Below are positions 38,401 to 48,104 of a DNA stretch of 64,000 nucleotides, in pieces. Under the pieces are notes generated by a model that made no database searches, had not been told where the DNA came from, and saw only the letters and a program-made list of their open reading frames with translations. The DNA comes from Okapia johnstoni (lineage: Eukaryota > Chordata > Mammalia > Artiodactyla > Giraffidae): positions 22,589,501 to 22,653,500 of the forward strand of contig CM044306.1 in the NCBI GenBank assembly GCA_024291935.2, written 5' to 3'. The translations under genes and the position numbers were made by a program. Position 1 is the stretch's first letter. Each line of letters starts with the position of its first letter.

Positions 38401-41400
38401 ATCATAGTTTCTAGGATCTAGAAAAAGAAATATATATGACTCTAAACCCAAGCAGAGCCATTTGAGTGTCTCAGAATGGTTTTTTTCTGACAAATAAGGA
38501 AGCTTAGAGAGGTAGAAGGTCTAAGAGGCTGAAAGGCCAATAACAAATATGAATGCTTTCTTCTCTCTTTGGGGAGATATTGTCTAACTGAAAATCCAAA
38601 GCAGTTTCTGTCTCAAGGATCCTGAGAGCATTCTAATGGCAGTCATTCATGAAAAGACCAATCTAGACAACTATAAAAAACAAAGCAAGGGAATGATTAA
38701 CATAAAATTGAGGATGGTGGTTACATTGGGGAGGGGGGAGATGTAATCAGGAAGCCACACTCAGGGGTCTTCAAAGATACTGATAACATTTTATTTGTTA
38801 AGCTTAGTGATGGTTACCTAAATATACATTTCATTATTATTATAGTATATACATTTTATAAATTCCTTTTTGTATATCTGAAACATTTAAAATGATAACC
38901 ATTCTAAGCTAGATATGCTGTTTTTCGGAAAGCAACAAGAATGATATGGCTCCAGGTAAAATTTTTAACTAACCCTTCTATACGACATTCCCATATTATT
39001 CTTCTCCTCCCCAAATCACCTTGACAAGCATTAGGGTACAAAGTTAAGCCACTGTAACTCTGCCAGTGGACCACTTGCATCTTAGCAGCAGAAAGACCTC
39101 AGGGGTGATGTCGGGTAGGACATGGTTGGCTATGCCTCAGGTGGCAAGCAGAAGACCTTAGGTCTTCTCTGTGGCTAACAGTTCTTTGTGTCAGCTATGC
39201 ACTGCTTGTGCTGCGGGTAACAAAGACATAGGATGTCTCTGTCCACCTCCACTCTGCAAATTACTGATTAAATGGCAACAGATCTGTGGGATAAAAGGAG
39301 TTAAAAACATTAGACTGGACAGGCTGACAACACATTGATATAACTACTGGCCACTTTTCAAATTCCTTGAAACCTAAAATACAAACAATGACATAGTAAT
39401 GCTCTTTTTCTCTTGTCCATAAATTCCCTCTGCAGTGTCCTAAGACTTACACATGTCCTTTGCTAACTTTTAAAGTAGGATCCAAATATCAGGTTTTGCA
39501 GCCACAATTTACCTCTGCCCCGTTAAAGCATACAGTGCCAAGTCAGCCAGCCTGTGCCATTTCCAACACATCACAAGCCAGTGTCTGTTCATGTGCTACA
39601 GGCACAAAAACCATGTGCTCATTTTTAGTTCCAATACACAGACATCTGTGTAACAGGTCAGATCCAAAACTCCACCATAAACCAACTAAAGAACCTATGG
39701 ACGGAACTTCCAGGGAAAACCGCAGTGGGGTAGGGTAGCTCAAGGTCTAAAACCCTAGAAATTATGTCAGTGGGCAAAATGTAAAGGAGTAAAAGACACA
39801 AAACTCAAATGGACAGAGATTTCTAAAGCCAGGTTGCTCATTCCAAAACAGAGCTGCCAACTACAACCACTTCATGGAAAAATAGCTGAAAAGATCAATA
39901 GAATACGGACCCAAAACCTAAACATAAAGGCAGACCCTCTTCACCACACCATAAAATCATTTTTCTCTCAGTATGTCATGCTCTTTCTCAAAAAGACTCT
40001 CTTAGACCTGAAGACCCAAGAAAACAGAGAAAAGGGTTTCTCATGTCTGCCAGGTCCATCCATGACAGCAGGGCCCCAAACTGATGCCAAGGCAGCCTCT
40101 CTTTCCAAAATTGTATCTTTTTTCCCAAACAAATAGATAGGAAACCACTACAAAACTGTTCTCCATTTTTCCACCTCACAACTACGATGACTGCCAGCAA
40201 TAGCCTCAACCATTAAGCAGGAAAAAAAAAAAAAACCTTGAGAAATGAACAAGGTACCCATTTCCAACCAAATGTGTATTATGGAATGATTCAAAAAAAG
40301 TCGGGTTGAATGCTATTTCTCACCAAATACAAAGGAAGACAATCAACTAAACATATGTGAACCAGACAAGGGAACTTCACTGGTTTTCCTGAAATAGCAA
40401 TCCTATATAACACCGAAGCCCACAGGCATCAAGCCCAGCTCTCTGAATTTCAACATATGTGTGTTACACAGCCTAGCCCAGTTCTCCAGAACAGAAACCT
40501 GATTAGCTGGTGAGCCCATGTATTCCTTCACTGCAAGAGTTCTCTAAGCTAACTCATACTAGACCTCAGGACCTAAGACTCAGTGTATTCAGGAAGGTCA
40601 ACTTAGCAGACTCCAAAGCATCTGAAAGGAACTAAAGTTTTGCTTAATGTTAAAATATGAGGGACTTCCCTGGTGGTCCAGTGGCTAAGACTGCAGGTGG
40701 CCTGGGTTCAATCTCTGGTCAAGGAACTAGATCTTGTGTCCCGCAACTAAAGATCACAGCCAAATAAATAAATAATTTGTTTTTAAACATGGAAACTGTT
40801 AAGTCTTGTAAAATGATCATAGGGGGACTTCCCTTGTGGTTCAGTGGTTAAGACTCTGCTTCTACCGCAGGGGGTGCAGGTTAGTTTCTCTGATCAAGGA
40901 ACTAAGACCCTACATGCCAAGTGGCAGTGCCAAAAAAGAATAAGTAAAATTTAAAATAATTGTAGGAGGACTTCCCTGGTGGTCCAATGGCTGGGAGGCG
41001 GCCTGCCAGTGCAAGGGACACGGGTTCAATCCCTGCTGTGAGAAGATCCCATATACCCTGAGGTGACTACTGACTCAGTGTTCTAGAGTCCACAAGCCAC
41101 AAATACTGAAGCCTAGAGGCTGTGCTCCGAACAAGAGAGGCCACAACAATGAGAAGCCTGTGCACTGCAACGAAGAGTGGCCCCCGCTCACTGCAACTAG
41201 AGAAGGCCTGTGCACAGCAATGGAGACCCAGCACAGCCAAAAATAAAATAAACAAAATACTTTCTTGTGATAGCTGTGGGAAAGGTAAATGCTGAGAAGA
41301 GCAAAGAGAATCATGCCCAGAGGTTACTAAAAATCCCCAAATTATACAGCAAAGACTGCAGAGACTCATAATTAACTCCAACCAATAATAAGAAGGCAGG

Positions 41401-44400
41401 CATATACCTTCTGGCAAAAGGCTGACATTTCTCATGGCTTCCAGGTCCTACCAATCGAAACAAGAGAACAAGCTAAAAATCCAAACTTATCCTTCCTCCC
41501 AACAGGGCAGACTTACTAAGGAGGTGTAGATCCATAGAAATCACAACTACCCTGGCCAGACTTATCAAGTTTCTCACAGCTGCAAGACTGCCAGCAAGAC
41601 TGGCACATAATAAGCTATGGAAAAGCTAAGGAGAAAATCTAACAGTACCAAATCCTAAGCATTTTTTAAAACTTCACCAGTTCTATTTTACTACCTCTCC
41701 TCCAAAAGCAAAAAAATATTCCATCTCAATTTTTCTTGTCTTCACTCTATTCCTGTAAGGTCAGGAACAGAACAGGAATCACTCCCATTTTACAGATTAA
41801 AAAAGGAGGGAAGCGTGAAGAAAACAAAACTGGCCTGCATCTCACAGGTGATGTTAGAGTCTTACATGGAATCCAGATGTTCACATTCTCTGTACAACAT
41901 GCTGCATCCTAACAGCAGTCAACCAAACATTCATACACGAATACCTACCTCTTCTCCAATTCATCAGAAAAAGTTCTTGGACCAAAAAATGTAATTCTCC
42001 AGTGCCCTGAACTAAGCTTCTTTGCAGAGCTACAGACCAATTTGCTCTGCAGGAGAAATCAGTATTGTGCTTAGCGTGAGGGTTGGTGACAGCCAGCCAA
42101 TGACCATTAAATTCTGCTTCCAAAGGCAAAACACTGTACAATGTTATATGCCTTTTCCTCTTCCAAATCTATTAGACATTGCAGCTAATTTCACGCCACA
42201 CCTCATATTTGGTGTCTCTGGAATCTTAGACCAAGTCTTGGTCAATATGGAACAAAGGCAGGACAAACCACAAGAAAATCAGCAATCTATCCTAGGTCAT
42301 TACCCACAGCTTCAATCCTGCCCTGCCCCCAGCAAATGAAAATTTCATCTACACCGCTAAGTGGAGCATCGAATGCAGAGCCTACCAGGAAAAAGCTGCT
42401 TCAGCAGCCACACGCTTTTTCAGAACTGAGCTCCCAGCATGAGTTCATTGGGAGGCAAATGGAGAAACATACATTTACCTGAAGGGTCAATACGCATCAA
42501 CTTACTGGTTTCTTCAGGGAGTTTAGGTTTTGTCTGATTCCAAGATGAGACCCTGGCAAGCTGTTCAGAAAAGGCAACAAAATCAAACTGACCAGGAATT
42601 CCCTGGAGGTCCAGTGCTTAGGACTCCACATTTCCACTGCAGGGGACACAGGTTCCATCCCTGAGTCAAGAACTAAGATTCCCCAGGCCATGCGGCCAAT
42701 AAGAACAACAAAAAAATGACCCCATACTTTCCTTTTGGAGTAAAAGTTCCTTTGAAAGGAGAAATCCATGGATGAGTGATTTTCAGTCCAGATCATATGA
42801 GGGAGTTTTTTTTCATTCAAATTTGGGGGCTGTCTGATCTTTTCCCAAAGCTCCCCACGTAATTCTGGTGCACAGTAAAATTCTTAATTTGTCTACCTGT
42901 TTTTCAGCCTTGGGTTGTGGCTGCTGGTGTATCTCATGAATCCATCACACGAGCTGCACCAAAACCAATTCCAAACGTTCTAAGAACCCATTCAGCTGTG
43001 CAAACCACAATGGCAGTTACCACAAGGGAAAATCTAACACTGGATGTCAGAGAGCTGTCTGCACTTCAGAAATGCAGGAAAAAACTCTATGTCTGTTTGG
43101 AATTTTCATCAACTGGGGTAGAATTCATGTACCAATACAGGTGGCCCAATGGTATAGAATCCGCCTGCCAACGCAGGAGACGCAAGAGGTGCAGTTTCGA
43201 CCCCTGGGTGGGGGAGATCCCCTGGAGTAGGAAATGGCAACCCATGCCAGTATTCTTGCCTGGAGAATTCCATGAACAGAAGAGCCTGGTGGGTTGCAAA
43301 GAGTCACACACGACTGAGTATGCATGCACACCATACTTAGAATTCTCATACAGGTTTGAGAACAAGGTTATTTTCTATTCTCACAGTGGTGAGCACACAG
43401 GCTTCAGATATCAAGTATGTCTAAGAAACCAATCAAGAAAACATTAAAATTTTGACTAGAGATGCCCAGTTGACTGCTGGCCTACAACTACACAAGTCTG
43501 TCACATAGTTTGCATGCATGAGTGTGAAGGGGATGGAGTGCTAGTACACAGAAAGAATAAGCAAGGTGGTCAAACTCAAACTTTCTGCCCCAAAGGCCAC
43601 ACCTTTCCAGCAAGCTTCCTGCCAGGGGTACGTTGAAACCCAGGGACACGTACCTTGAAAAAACTTTAAAAGCTGGGCCGGGGCGGGGTGGGGGGAGCAG
43701 GGTGGTTTCAAATCACCGCCCAACTAGAGAGATGCTAACTAGCTGAGAACTGTGGGTGGCGGTGGGAGGGAGTGAAGGCTGCTCCCACAAACAGCTCTGA
43801 CCTATTGGGCGATATTACCACCTTCAGCCCCAAGTCTCTGCCTCCTGATGAAGGCCACATCTTAAGCACTGTCAAGATCTTTTTAGCAGTAGAATAAAAG
43901 GGAAATGAAACGAGAAAAGGGAGTTTGTCAGCCAGCCCCAATGCCCCCGAGCCGGTCTCACCTCCCCGCGTCCAGCTCCCGGCCCGCAGAGCCGCCCATG
44001 TCTGTCAGGCTCGCAGCTGAAGCAGCCAGCTCTCCAGAAGGCCTCTTGCCGGCCCCATCCCCACCGCAAGAGCCACCGTTGCAGCTCTTCGTGCGAAAGA
44101 GGCGACTGAGGCGGATTTTGAGGGAGCCCTTCCGAGAAAGGCCGGCGAGTGGCCGGAGGGGCCCAGGAGGAGGCGGCGGCGGGGGAGGCTGCTGCGGCTG
44201 CTCCCCTCGACTCAAGCGCCCTGGAGGGACCAAGTCCTGCATCGGGAAGGGCACCGGGGGTAATTCAGGGCCGGGGGGCTGCAGTAGAAGCCGGCCGCCC
44301 CCTCCTCCTCCGCGGCCCGGGCTGCTGAGCTCCTCTTCCGAGCAGCTGTTAGTCTCCAGGCTCTCTGCCTCCGACTCCAAGCCCTCCAGGACCAGCAGCG

Positions 44401-44740
44401 CGTCACTTGTTTCCGTGGGGTCCTCCCCGGCCTGCGGGGCGGCAGCAGGCGGCTGGGGCTGCGGAGGGGGCGGCTGCGGGGGACACGGGCACGGGCAGTA
44501 ACCCCCGCCGACCGTCTTGATCCCCGGCCCCGCAGGCTGCCCGAGCCCCAGAGCGGCCAACTGCGCCTCTAGCCCAGCCGCCGGGCCCCAGGTCCGCTCC
44601 AGCGCCAACCCCGGCGGCAGGGCCTTGGGGTCCAGGGCACAGCGATGCCGGGGACACAGCAGTTCCGAGGGTCCCGGCTCCTGGGCCGCCTCCGCGTCCT
44701 CCTCCTCCGGCGGCGGCCGACCCACGTTGCGGAACACCAT
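20351..44740 (-). CDS. SOCS7: SOCS7, suppressor of cytokine signalling 7 (complete, 9 coding exons, 579 aa)
   Basis: SOCS7 is an SH2 and SOCS-box protein. It binds phosphotyrosine partners (the literature reports insulin receptor substrates, STATs, NCK, DAB1) and recruits elongin B/C-Cullin 5 for ubiquitination. Exons in transcript order: 44740-43962, 36570-36506, 33941-33837, 33359-33258, 32375-32245, 31775-31607, 29537-29409, 21026-20891 and 20474-20351; all junctions are GT-AG and keep frame, totalling 1,740 nt with the stop. The long N-terminal part (1-394) is low-complexity and proline-rich. The SH2 domain is at about 397-488 with the phosphate-binding FLVR arginine at R422. The SOCS box starts near 507: BC-box S514-LQHLCRFR-I523, then Cul5-box L535-P-L-P538. 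Human SOCS7 is 581 aa as I recall it. The start chosen is the family's MVFRNVG; an upstream in-frame ATG at 44,854 is possible. Confidence 0.95.
20891..21026 (-). CDS. SOCS7: SOCS7 coding exon 8 (SOCS box, BC and Cul5 boxes)
   Basis: Acceptor ...cttgaag|GACTGCCACC, donor CCTAA|gtatgatg. 136 nt, codons 494-538. It holds the elongin BC-box (S514 to I523, with L518 and C519 at the core) and LPLP535-538 of the Cul5 box. Confidence 0.95.
21742..21953 (-). mobile_element. Bov-tA SINE
   Basis: Reverse complement of the ruminant Bov-tA unit. The plus strand runs from 'gtgtgtgctcagttgtggcc' (BovB-derived tail) to 'ccactgtgccacctgggaag' (tRNA-derived head). Near full length. Confidence 0.92.
22883..22955 (-). 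pseudogene. tRNA-Val(TAC)-like pseudogene
   Basis: On the minus strand 73 bases follow the tRNA-Val layout: an A-box-like ATAGTGTAGTGGTTAGCAGG, anticodon loop TTTTACA with TAC in the anticodon position, and a B-box-like GGTTTCGACCC. The acceptor stem pairs badly (5' GTTTCCA against 3' GGGGACC) and the T stem has a mismatch, so it is probably not a functional tRNA. Its 5' end abuts the truncated end of BovB copy 2. A SINE head is the alternative, but no SINE tail follows. Confidence 0.6.
22956..25068 (+). mobile_element. BovB LINE, 5'-truncated copy 2
   Basis: About 2.1 kb matching copy 1 from its position about 6,280 to its end, in the same orientation. Reverse-transcriptase codons are recognisable at 23,511-23,702 and around the YADD motif near 24,285-24,300, but stops and frameshifts break the frame throughout. 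The 3' end ('gagttgaacacgacttagcg') is the BovB tail. It lacks the endonuclease part. I saw no clear target-site duplication. Confidence 0.92.
25802..26035 (+). mobile_element. Bov-tA SINE
   Basis: Forward unit from 'gggcttcccaggtggctcga' (tRNA-derived head) through 'gttgggaagatcctctggag' to 'cagagtcagacacaactaaa', followed by a short GCATGCATGCAG tail. Confidence 0.92.
27380..27650 (+). repeat. MIR SINE relic
   Basis: Shows the MIR order: 'cttggtttgaatcctggctt', 'ttagctgagtaacctttaga', a 'ttagtttcttcattgacaaa' block, an interrupting A/T run, then 'acctggcacatggtaggtag'. Confidence 0.7.
27966..28162 (-). mobile_element. Bov-tA SINE
   Basis: Plus strand reads from 'gtgctcagtcgaatacgact' to 'actgagccacctgggaatcc', the reverse complement of the Bov-tA consensus, with B- and A-box-like segments in the tRNA-derived part. 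Confidence 0.92.
29068..29132 (-). mobile_element. Bov-tA SINE tail fragment
   Basis: Only the BovB-derived tail is left ('gtgtgttagtcagccgtgtc' to 'cccaccaggctcctggg'). Confidence 0.82.
29271..29396 (+). repeat. Short direct repeat pair (about 30 bp units)
   Basis: A unit around 'aagtaagttaaataattaat' occurs at 29,271-29,299 and again at 29,363-29,396 with few differences, about 90 bp apart. It lies just downstream (in the gene's sense) of SOCS7 exon 7, inside intron 7. Confidence 0.75.
29409..29537 (-). CDS. SOCS7: SOCS7 coding exon 7 (C-terminal half of SH2)
   Basis: Acceptor ...catggcag|GAACCTTCAG, donor TTCCAG|gtaaggct. 129 nt (43 codons, phase 1 at both ends). Begins TFSLWCHPKFEDRC and ends FLRSRVP; the end of the SH2 domain is here. 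Confidence 0.96.
31607..31775 (-). CDS. SOCS7: SOCS7 coding exon 6 (N-terminal half of SH2)
   Basis: Acceptor ...tttgatag|TGTGGTTGG, donor TACAGAG|gtgagagg. 169 nt, codons 395-451. It carries the WYWG SH2 start and the FLVRDSS phosphotyrosine pocket with R422. Confidence 0.97.
32245..32375 (-). CDS. SOCS7: SOCS7 coding exon 5
   Basis: Acceptor ...gcctacag|ATGCATTTCC, donor CTGGAGAAA|gtaggtgg. 131 nt, codons 351-394 (DAFPRIAPIRAAE ... LRELEK), the linker helix just before the SH2 domain. Confidence 0.96.
33258..33359 (-). CDS. SOCS7: SOCS7 coding exon 4 (proline-rich)
   Basis: Acceptor ...tcttctag|ATGATATCAG, donor GCCCCAG|gttagctt. 102 nt, codons 317-350, ending in a PLPPPPPPHAP run, a candidate SH3-binding segment. 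Confidence 0.95.
33837..33941 (-). CDS. SOCS7: SOCS7 coding exon 3 (proline-rich)
   Basis: Acceptor ...aatccctcag|GTGAAACAG, donor CTCCTAG|gtatag. 105 nt, codons 282-316 (ETVSLVDVDISQRGLTSP, then PPTPPPPPRR). Confidence 0.95.
33942..36505 (-). other. SOCS7: SOCS7 intron 2 (2.6 kb)
   Basis: gtaggtg donor, ctcag acceptor. Contains one Bov-tA SINE (35,133-35,325). No other feature recognised. Confidence 0.8.
35133..35325 (+). mobile_element. Bov-tA SINE
   Basis: Forward copy from 'gggcttcccttgtggctcag' to 'agtcagacacgaatgagtga', antisense to SOCS7 within intron 2. Confidence 0.92.
36506..36570 (-). CDS. SOCS7: SOCS7 coding exon 2
   Basis: Acceptor ...cacccctcag|GAAACCCAGG, donor TTCACAG|gtaggtga. 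65 nt, codons 260-281: KPRLTRTQSAFSPVSFSPLF, a Ser/Thr-rich strand conserved in the family. Confidence 0.95.
40659..40775 (+). mobile_element. tRNA-Glu-derived SINE (first of three in a row)
   Basis: Begins 'gggacttccctggtggtcca', contains 'gggttcaatctctggtcaag' and ends in AAATAAATAAATAA. Confidence 0.88.
40828..40950 (+). mobile_element. tRNA-Glu-derived SINE (second of three)
   Basis: Begins 'gacttcccttgtggttcagt' and continues through 'gatcaaggaactaagaccct' to an A-rich tail. Confidence 0.87.
40969..41255 (+). mobile_element. tRNA-Glu-derived SINE, long form (third of three)
   Basis: Begins 'gacttccctggtggtccaat' and includes the extended body ('gaagcctgtgcactgcaacg', 'gcactgcaactagagaagg'-type text) before an AAAAATAAAATAAAC tail. 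At about 285 bp it is much fuller than its two neighbours. Confidence 0.87.
42594..42715 (+). mobile_element. tRNA-Glu-derived SINE
   Basis: 'ggaattccctggaggtccag' head with an A-rich tail (AACAACAAAAAAATG). Confidence 0.87.
43134..43330 (+). mobile_element. Bov-tA SINE (head slightly truncated)
   Basis: 'caggtggcccaatggtatag' through 'gggggagatcccctggagta' to 'agagtcacacacgactgagt', followed by ATGCATGCACA. Confidence 0.9.
43962..44740 (-). CDS. SOCS7: SOCS7 coding exon 1 (proline- and glycine-rich N-terminus)
   Basis: Starts ATGGTGTTCC (MVFRNVGRPPPEEED) and ends CGGGGAG|gtgagacc. 779 nt, codons 1-259 plus two bases. It includes a P/Q-rich run (PPPPQPQPPAAA), acidic-serine text (NSCSEEELSS), a poly-Gly run, a poly-Pro run and a basic stretch (KIRLSRLFRTK) that could act in nuclear or membrane targeting. 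The frame stays open upstream to an ATG at 44,854. Confidence 0.94.
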
Positions 44741-44933
44741 CAGCTGAGGCGGCCTGGAGCCCCGCGGGCCGGGACGCGCGAGGAAGGGTGGCGGCGCGGG
44801 GCCATGGCCCGGGGGGGGGCGGCGGCGGGCCTGGCTCTGGGGCCGCCTCTCCATAGCCGAGCAGGCGGCTCAGGACGCGGTACGAAGCGGCCGCCGCTGC
44901 CGCCTCGCCATCCCGGAGCTCGGCCCCCTGCAT
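44403..44933 (-). other. Overlapping upstream frame (176 codons) across the SOCS7 start
   Basis: An ATG at 44,933 in another frame runs 176 codons past both SOCS7 start candidates and ends inside exon 1. Its context (ccgATGC) is weak. Long frames are common in such GC-rich sequence, so I list it as a possible translational feature, not a gene. Confidence 0.3.
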
Positions 44934-45136
44934 CGGGGAGAGGGAGGGCGGGCGGCTGGGAGCCGGGCTGGGGTGGGGACTAGGCCGGGCCCCGCCGGAG
45001 CCCCGCCCGCCGCGGCCCCCGGAGCGACAGCGCTAACGGCCGCCGCGGCCTCTGCCTCATGCAGGGGGCGGGGGGCGCGCGGGAGCCCAGCGCGAGCCCA
45101 GGCCGCGCGTCGCCGACACCGAGCACCGCCCCTAGA

Positions 45137-45151
45137 TTACGTCACTTCCGG
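45137..45151 (+). promoter_or_regulatory. SOCS7: CRE/ATF-like and ETS-like sites in the SOCS7 promoter
   Basis: TTACGTCA (45,137-45,144, CREB/ATF type) overlaps CACTTCCGG (45,143-45,151, ETS/GABP type). Together they suit a TATA-less CpG-island promoter. Confidence 0.55.
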
Positions 45152-45234
45152 GAGCTGCTGGTCACGCCCCCTTCCCCCGGGCTTGCTCGCCCTGGCCTCT
45201 ACAGAGAGTGACGTTGCGCGAGGCCTGGGCCGCT

Positions 45235-45240
45235 ATTGGT
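45235..45240 (-). promoter_or_regulatory. SOCS7: CCAAT box upstream of SOCS7
   Basis: Minus strand reads ACCAAT, in the orientation of SOCS7 and about 90 bp upstream of the CRE/ETS pair. It fits an NF-Y site. Confidence 0.5.
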
Positions 45241-45250
45241 CGTGAGCTGC

Positions 45251-46649
45251 TTCTCGCCTGGCCTTTAGTCCTCAACCCCGACCCAGGTTTTTCACTTCCC
45301 GGGCGCTCTGGGCGAAACCACCCCTTCGGGTGAGGGTAAGGTGGGATGGCCCTGGGAAGCCTGGTATCGTCCTGGGAGAGAGCCACAGGTCTTGGGAGGA
45401 CAATACCTCTGGCTCTGGTCCTACCTATGCAGCTTGCGATGTGTGACCGTGGCCGAGTCGTTTGTTCACTGACTGTATCCCCGCCTTGGCATCCAGTGAA
45501 TACTTATAGAATGACACATGAGGAGTCTGTTCTAGAGCCAGGGCTGTGCTGATAAATGTTGAACAGCCGACTGTTGGGAGAAAGGGGGAATGCATGCATA
45601 TAATATATATGTACATAAATTTATCATAAAGTTTACTGATGTAAAGGATATATAGCACAGAATTTACAAATAATAATGTACATTTGCAAATTATTTATAA
45701 CCAATTTATTCTCACAGAATACTTTCATTGATTTTTGCCAAACTCCTATATGGGTAGCCAAACTGGTTTCGGTTGAGGGAGGGAATGTAATTGCGACATG
45801 GTTATTGGTTGATGTCCTCTGTGTCAGTGTAAGAAAAAAATGAATAAACAAAGGCGTCTTAACTGTCAATTATGGGAGCAACTTCCTTGCTGATCAGAAA
45901 ACAGTTTTCAAATAACTGAAAGAATGTTTCCTCAAGCTTTGTCTATCCAGAATGTAATGGCTACAGACATAATACATTCATTTAAAATCTGAATTATTCT
46001 CCATCACTTTCTTAAATCTAGATAAAGAACGAAACAATAAATCAAGTCCCTTTCTGTAGTGTTTGCCAACTCTATGGTGCAAAGATTCCCACCAAAGCTG
46101 GTTTCAATCTACCATCCTGACTTTATTGAATACAGAGAATACTATTATGTGGTAGTTTCATATTATGTAGCAGAAACAGTAATACAAATAGCCTCAAGAG
46201 CATAGGTAAATAATAACAGTAAGATTATTAAGAAGTGATGAGTTTTGGGAATTTATTACCTTTGTTTTTAGTAAATTTAATTATAAGTTTGTATGATTTA
46301 ATTTTCAATAATTGGCTGTGTTTAACAACTGGCTTACTAAATTTCTGAAATTTTAACAGTTGTCTTTCACAAGTCAGTTCCACATCACCACTACACTTCA
46401 GTTTTCTCATCTGCAAACTCAGGATAAGGATTGCTCCTTTGCTTACCTGCAAGCATGCTGTGAAGATCAAATAAAATCAACCCTGTGTAGAGGAGGTGTG
46501 ACTGGAGGCAGGGAGACCAGTTCCATTGCAATCATCTCATGAAGAGATGTTGAGGGATGCCAAGGATAAGGATAGCAGTATTTAGCAACTTTAGTACCTG
46601 AAGGTGCATTGAGGGATAGATGGTTGAGCCATCTCTGAATTTTACAGCC
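45251..46649. other. Intergenic AT-rich sequence
   Basis: Base composition drops to AT-rich after about 45,590 (ATATAATATATATGTACAT and similar). Only short frames occur. No repeat family I can name. Confidence 0.5.
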
Positions 46650-47215
46650 AGAGAGACCTTTTAAAGCTGAATATTTGCCAGTAACCTGTGATTATAACCC
46701 TCTGTAGTTTCCCATTGTTCTTAGGCTAAAGATAGAAGGCCTATGGGTTCCTGTGTGATCTGACCCCTGTTTCTCTGGCCTCATCTTCCACCAACCTCCA
46801 CCTTGTTCTCTCTGCCCTGCAGTTCAGTAGCCCCCTGGGTCAGGCTCACACACTTATGGCCATCGCACAAGTGATTCCCTTTTCTTGAAAGGCGTTTTCC
46901 CTCCATTTTTGCTTCCTACTCATCCTTCAAGTTAAACTTACTCCTTTCTACCTTAGGGAAATCTCCTTGCCTGGGTAATTCCTCCTCACCGATTTCTAAG
47001 ACTACTCTTTTGTTGCACTTAATTGCACAAGTGTGATTTGTCATCTGTCTGTGAAGTTATTTGATTAAAGTCTGTCTTCCCTACTAAACCATCAGCTCCA
47101 TGAGAGCAGGGGTCTAGTTTGCTTTTTGTCCATCATGGACTCTCCAGTGCCAAGGACTGCCTGGTACAGAGTAGGTCCTTGATACATGGAATGATTGTTC
47201 CATGCTTGTAAGAGA
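46650..47215 (+). repeat. L2 LINE 3'-end relic
   Basis: 'ctgtgtgatctgacccctg', 'ctccaccttgttctctctgc', 'atctccttgcctgggtaatt', 'tccatgagagcaggggtcta' and 'ccagtgccaaggactgcctg' follow the order of the L2 tail. Confidence 0.78.
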
Positions 47216-48104
47216 CTCCTGATACAAATTCATCTCTGATTCTGCACAACAGAATTAATAACCTCCCTTGCCCATGGAAAAAACTGAAGTTACTTACCTA
47301 AGGTCACACAGTCCAAAAAGGTGCAGTGGAACCAAAGAGTATATTTTCTACCCTCTCTTCCTCAGCTCCCTCTTAGGTGTCACTTAAGTTTCTGGAGAAA
47401 AGAGAAATTGCTATAGGATCATAGAACACCAGAGGCCTAAGAAGACCACCCAAACAAGACCCTGGTTATTTCTGGAAAATTCTGGCTGGGGAACAGATTA
47501 CCCCATCAATGCACGGTCTTGAAGCTCTGCAGCACCCTCTGCTGTCCGGCTAATTTCTTGGCCCCAGAGGGAAGCCGGCCATGTCTGCCCCCTGGGTTAT
47601 CTCCACCAGCCCAGAACACACAGAGGCCAAGGGGAATGTGCGCAGGCTCTTTCTAAGGCAGGGCAAGGAATGCTGCCTTTCTCCATTCCCCTAATATCCA
47701 GGCCTGTAGCCCAGTTCCTGGAAAAAATATTGAAAATTAAGCTCCAAGCAAAGGAAGTATATTTTTGTGGGAGTTGGATTTGTGTGAGTGTGTGTTGGGT
47801 GGATTTTGTGTCCACAGATGCCCTTTTCTTGAGGGCTATATAAGTTGTCTCTGCAGTGGTAGAACCCTAGTTTTAAAGGTTTGCAAAGAACAACACAGAA
47901 TTCAAACCAGTCTTGAGTTCATGCAGTCATTCAGCAATGGCTTCAGGAGGCAAAGGAGGGAACTATGGATGTGTGATACGGTCTGACCCCAGTGACCACT
48001 TGCTATAGGCACCTTTAGTTCTAACATTATAGGGATTTTGTAGGGGATTGTCCTCTAGCCTCCATCTCTTCCTCCACCCTTTACATTCCCAGTGAAGCTT
48101 CCAA
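47216..48104. other. Intergenic, no gene recognised
   Basis: A patch near 47,275-47,330 ('acctaaggtcacacagtcc') looks like a decayed MIR. The remainder is unique-looking and non-coding. Confidence 0.5.

Larger units (their letters stand above)
36571..43961 (-). other. SOCS7: SOCS7 intron 1 (7.4 kb)
   Basis: gtgagacc donor, cctcag acceptor. Contains three SINEs close together (40,659-41,255), one at 42,594 and one Bov-tA at 43,134. The long first intron next to a CpG island could hold enhancers, but I see no specific site to name. Confidence 0.8.
43920..45250. promoter_or_regulatory. SOCS7: SOCS7 CpG island and promoter
   Basis: Sharply GC- and CpG-rich block covering SOCS7 exon 1 and its upstream side, between AT-richer flanks. 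No TATA box seen. Candidate sites upstream of exon 1 are listed separately. The transcription start is probably between 44,940 and 45,120, but nothing in the sequence fixes it. Confidence 0.85.

Noticed and set aside
40659..43330. SINE heads as functional tRNA genes
   Set aside because: They keep A/B-box-like text but lack tRNA folding and carry SINE bodies and A-rich tails.
43905..44501. 198-codon plus-strand frame opposite SOCS7 exon 1
   Set aside because: Antisense shadow of GC-rich SOCS7 coding sequence.
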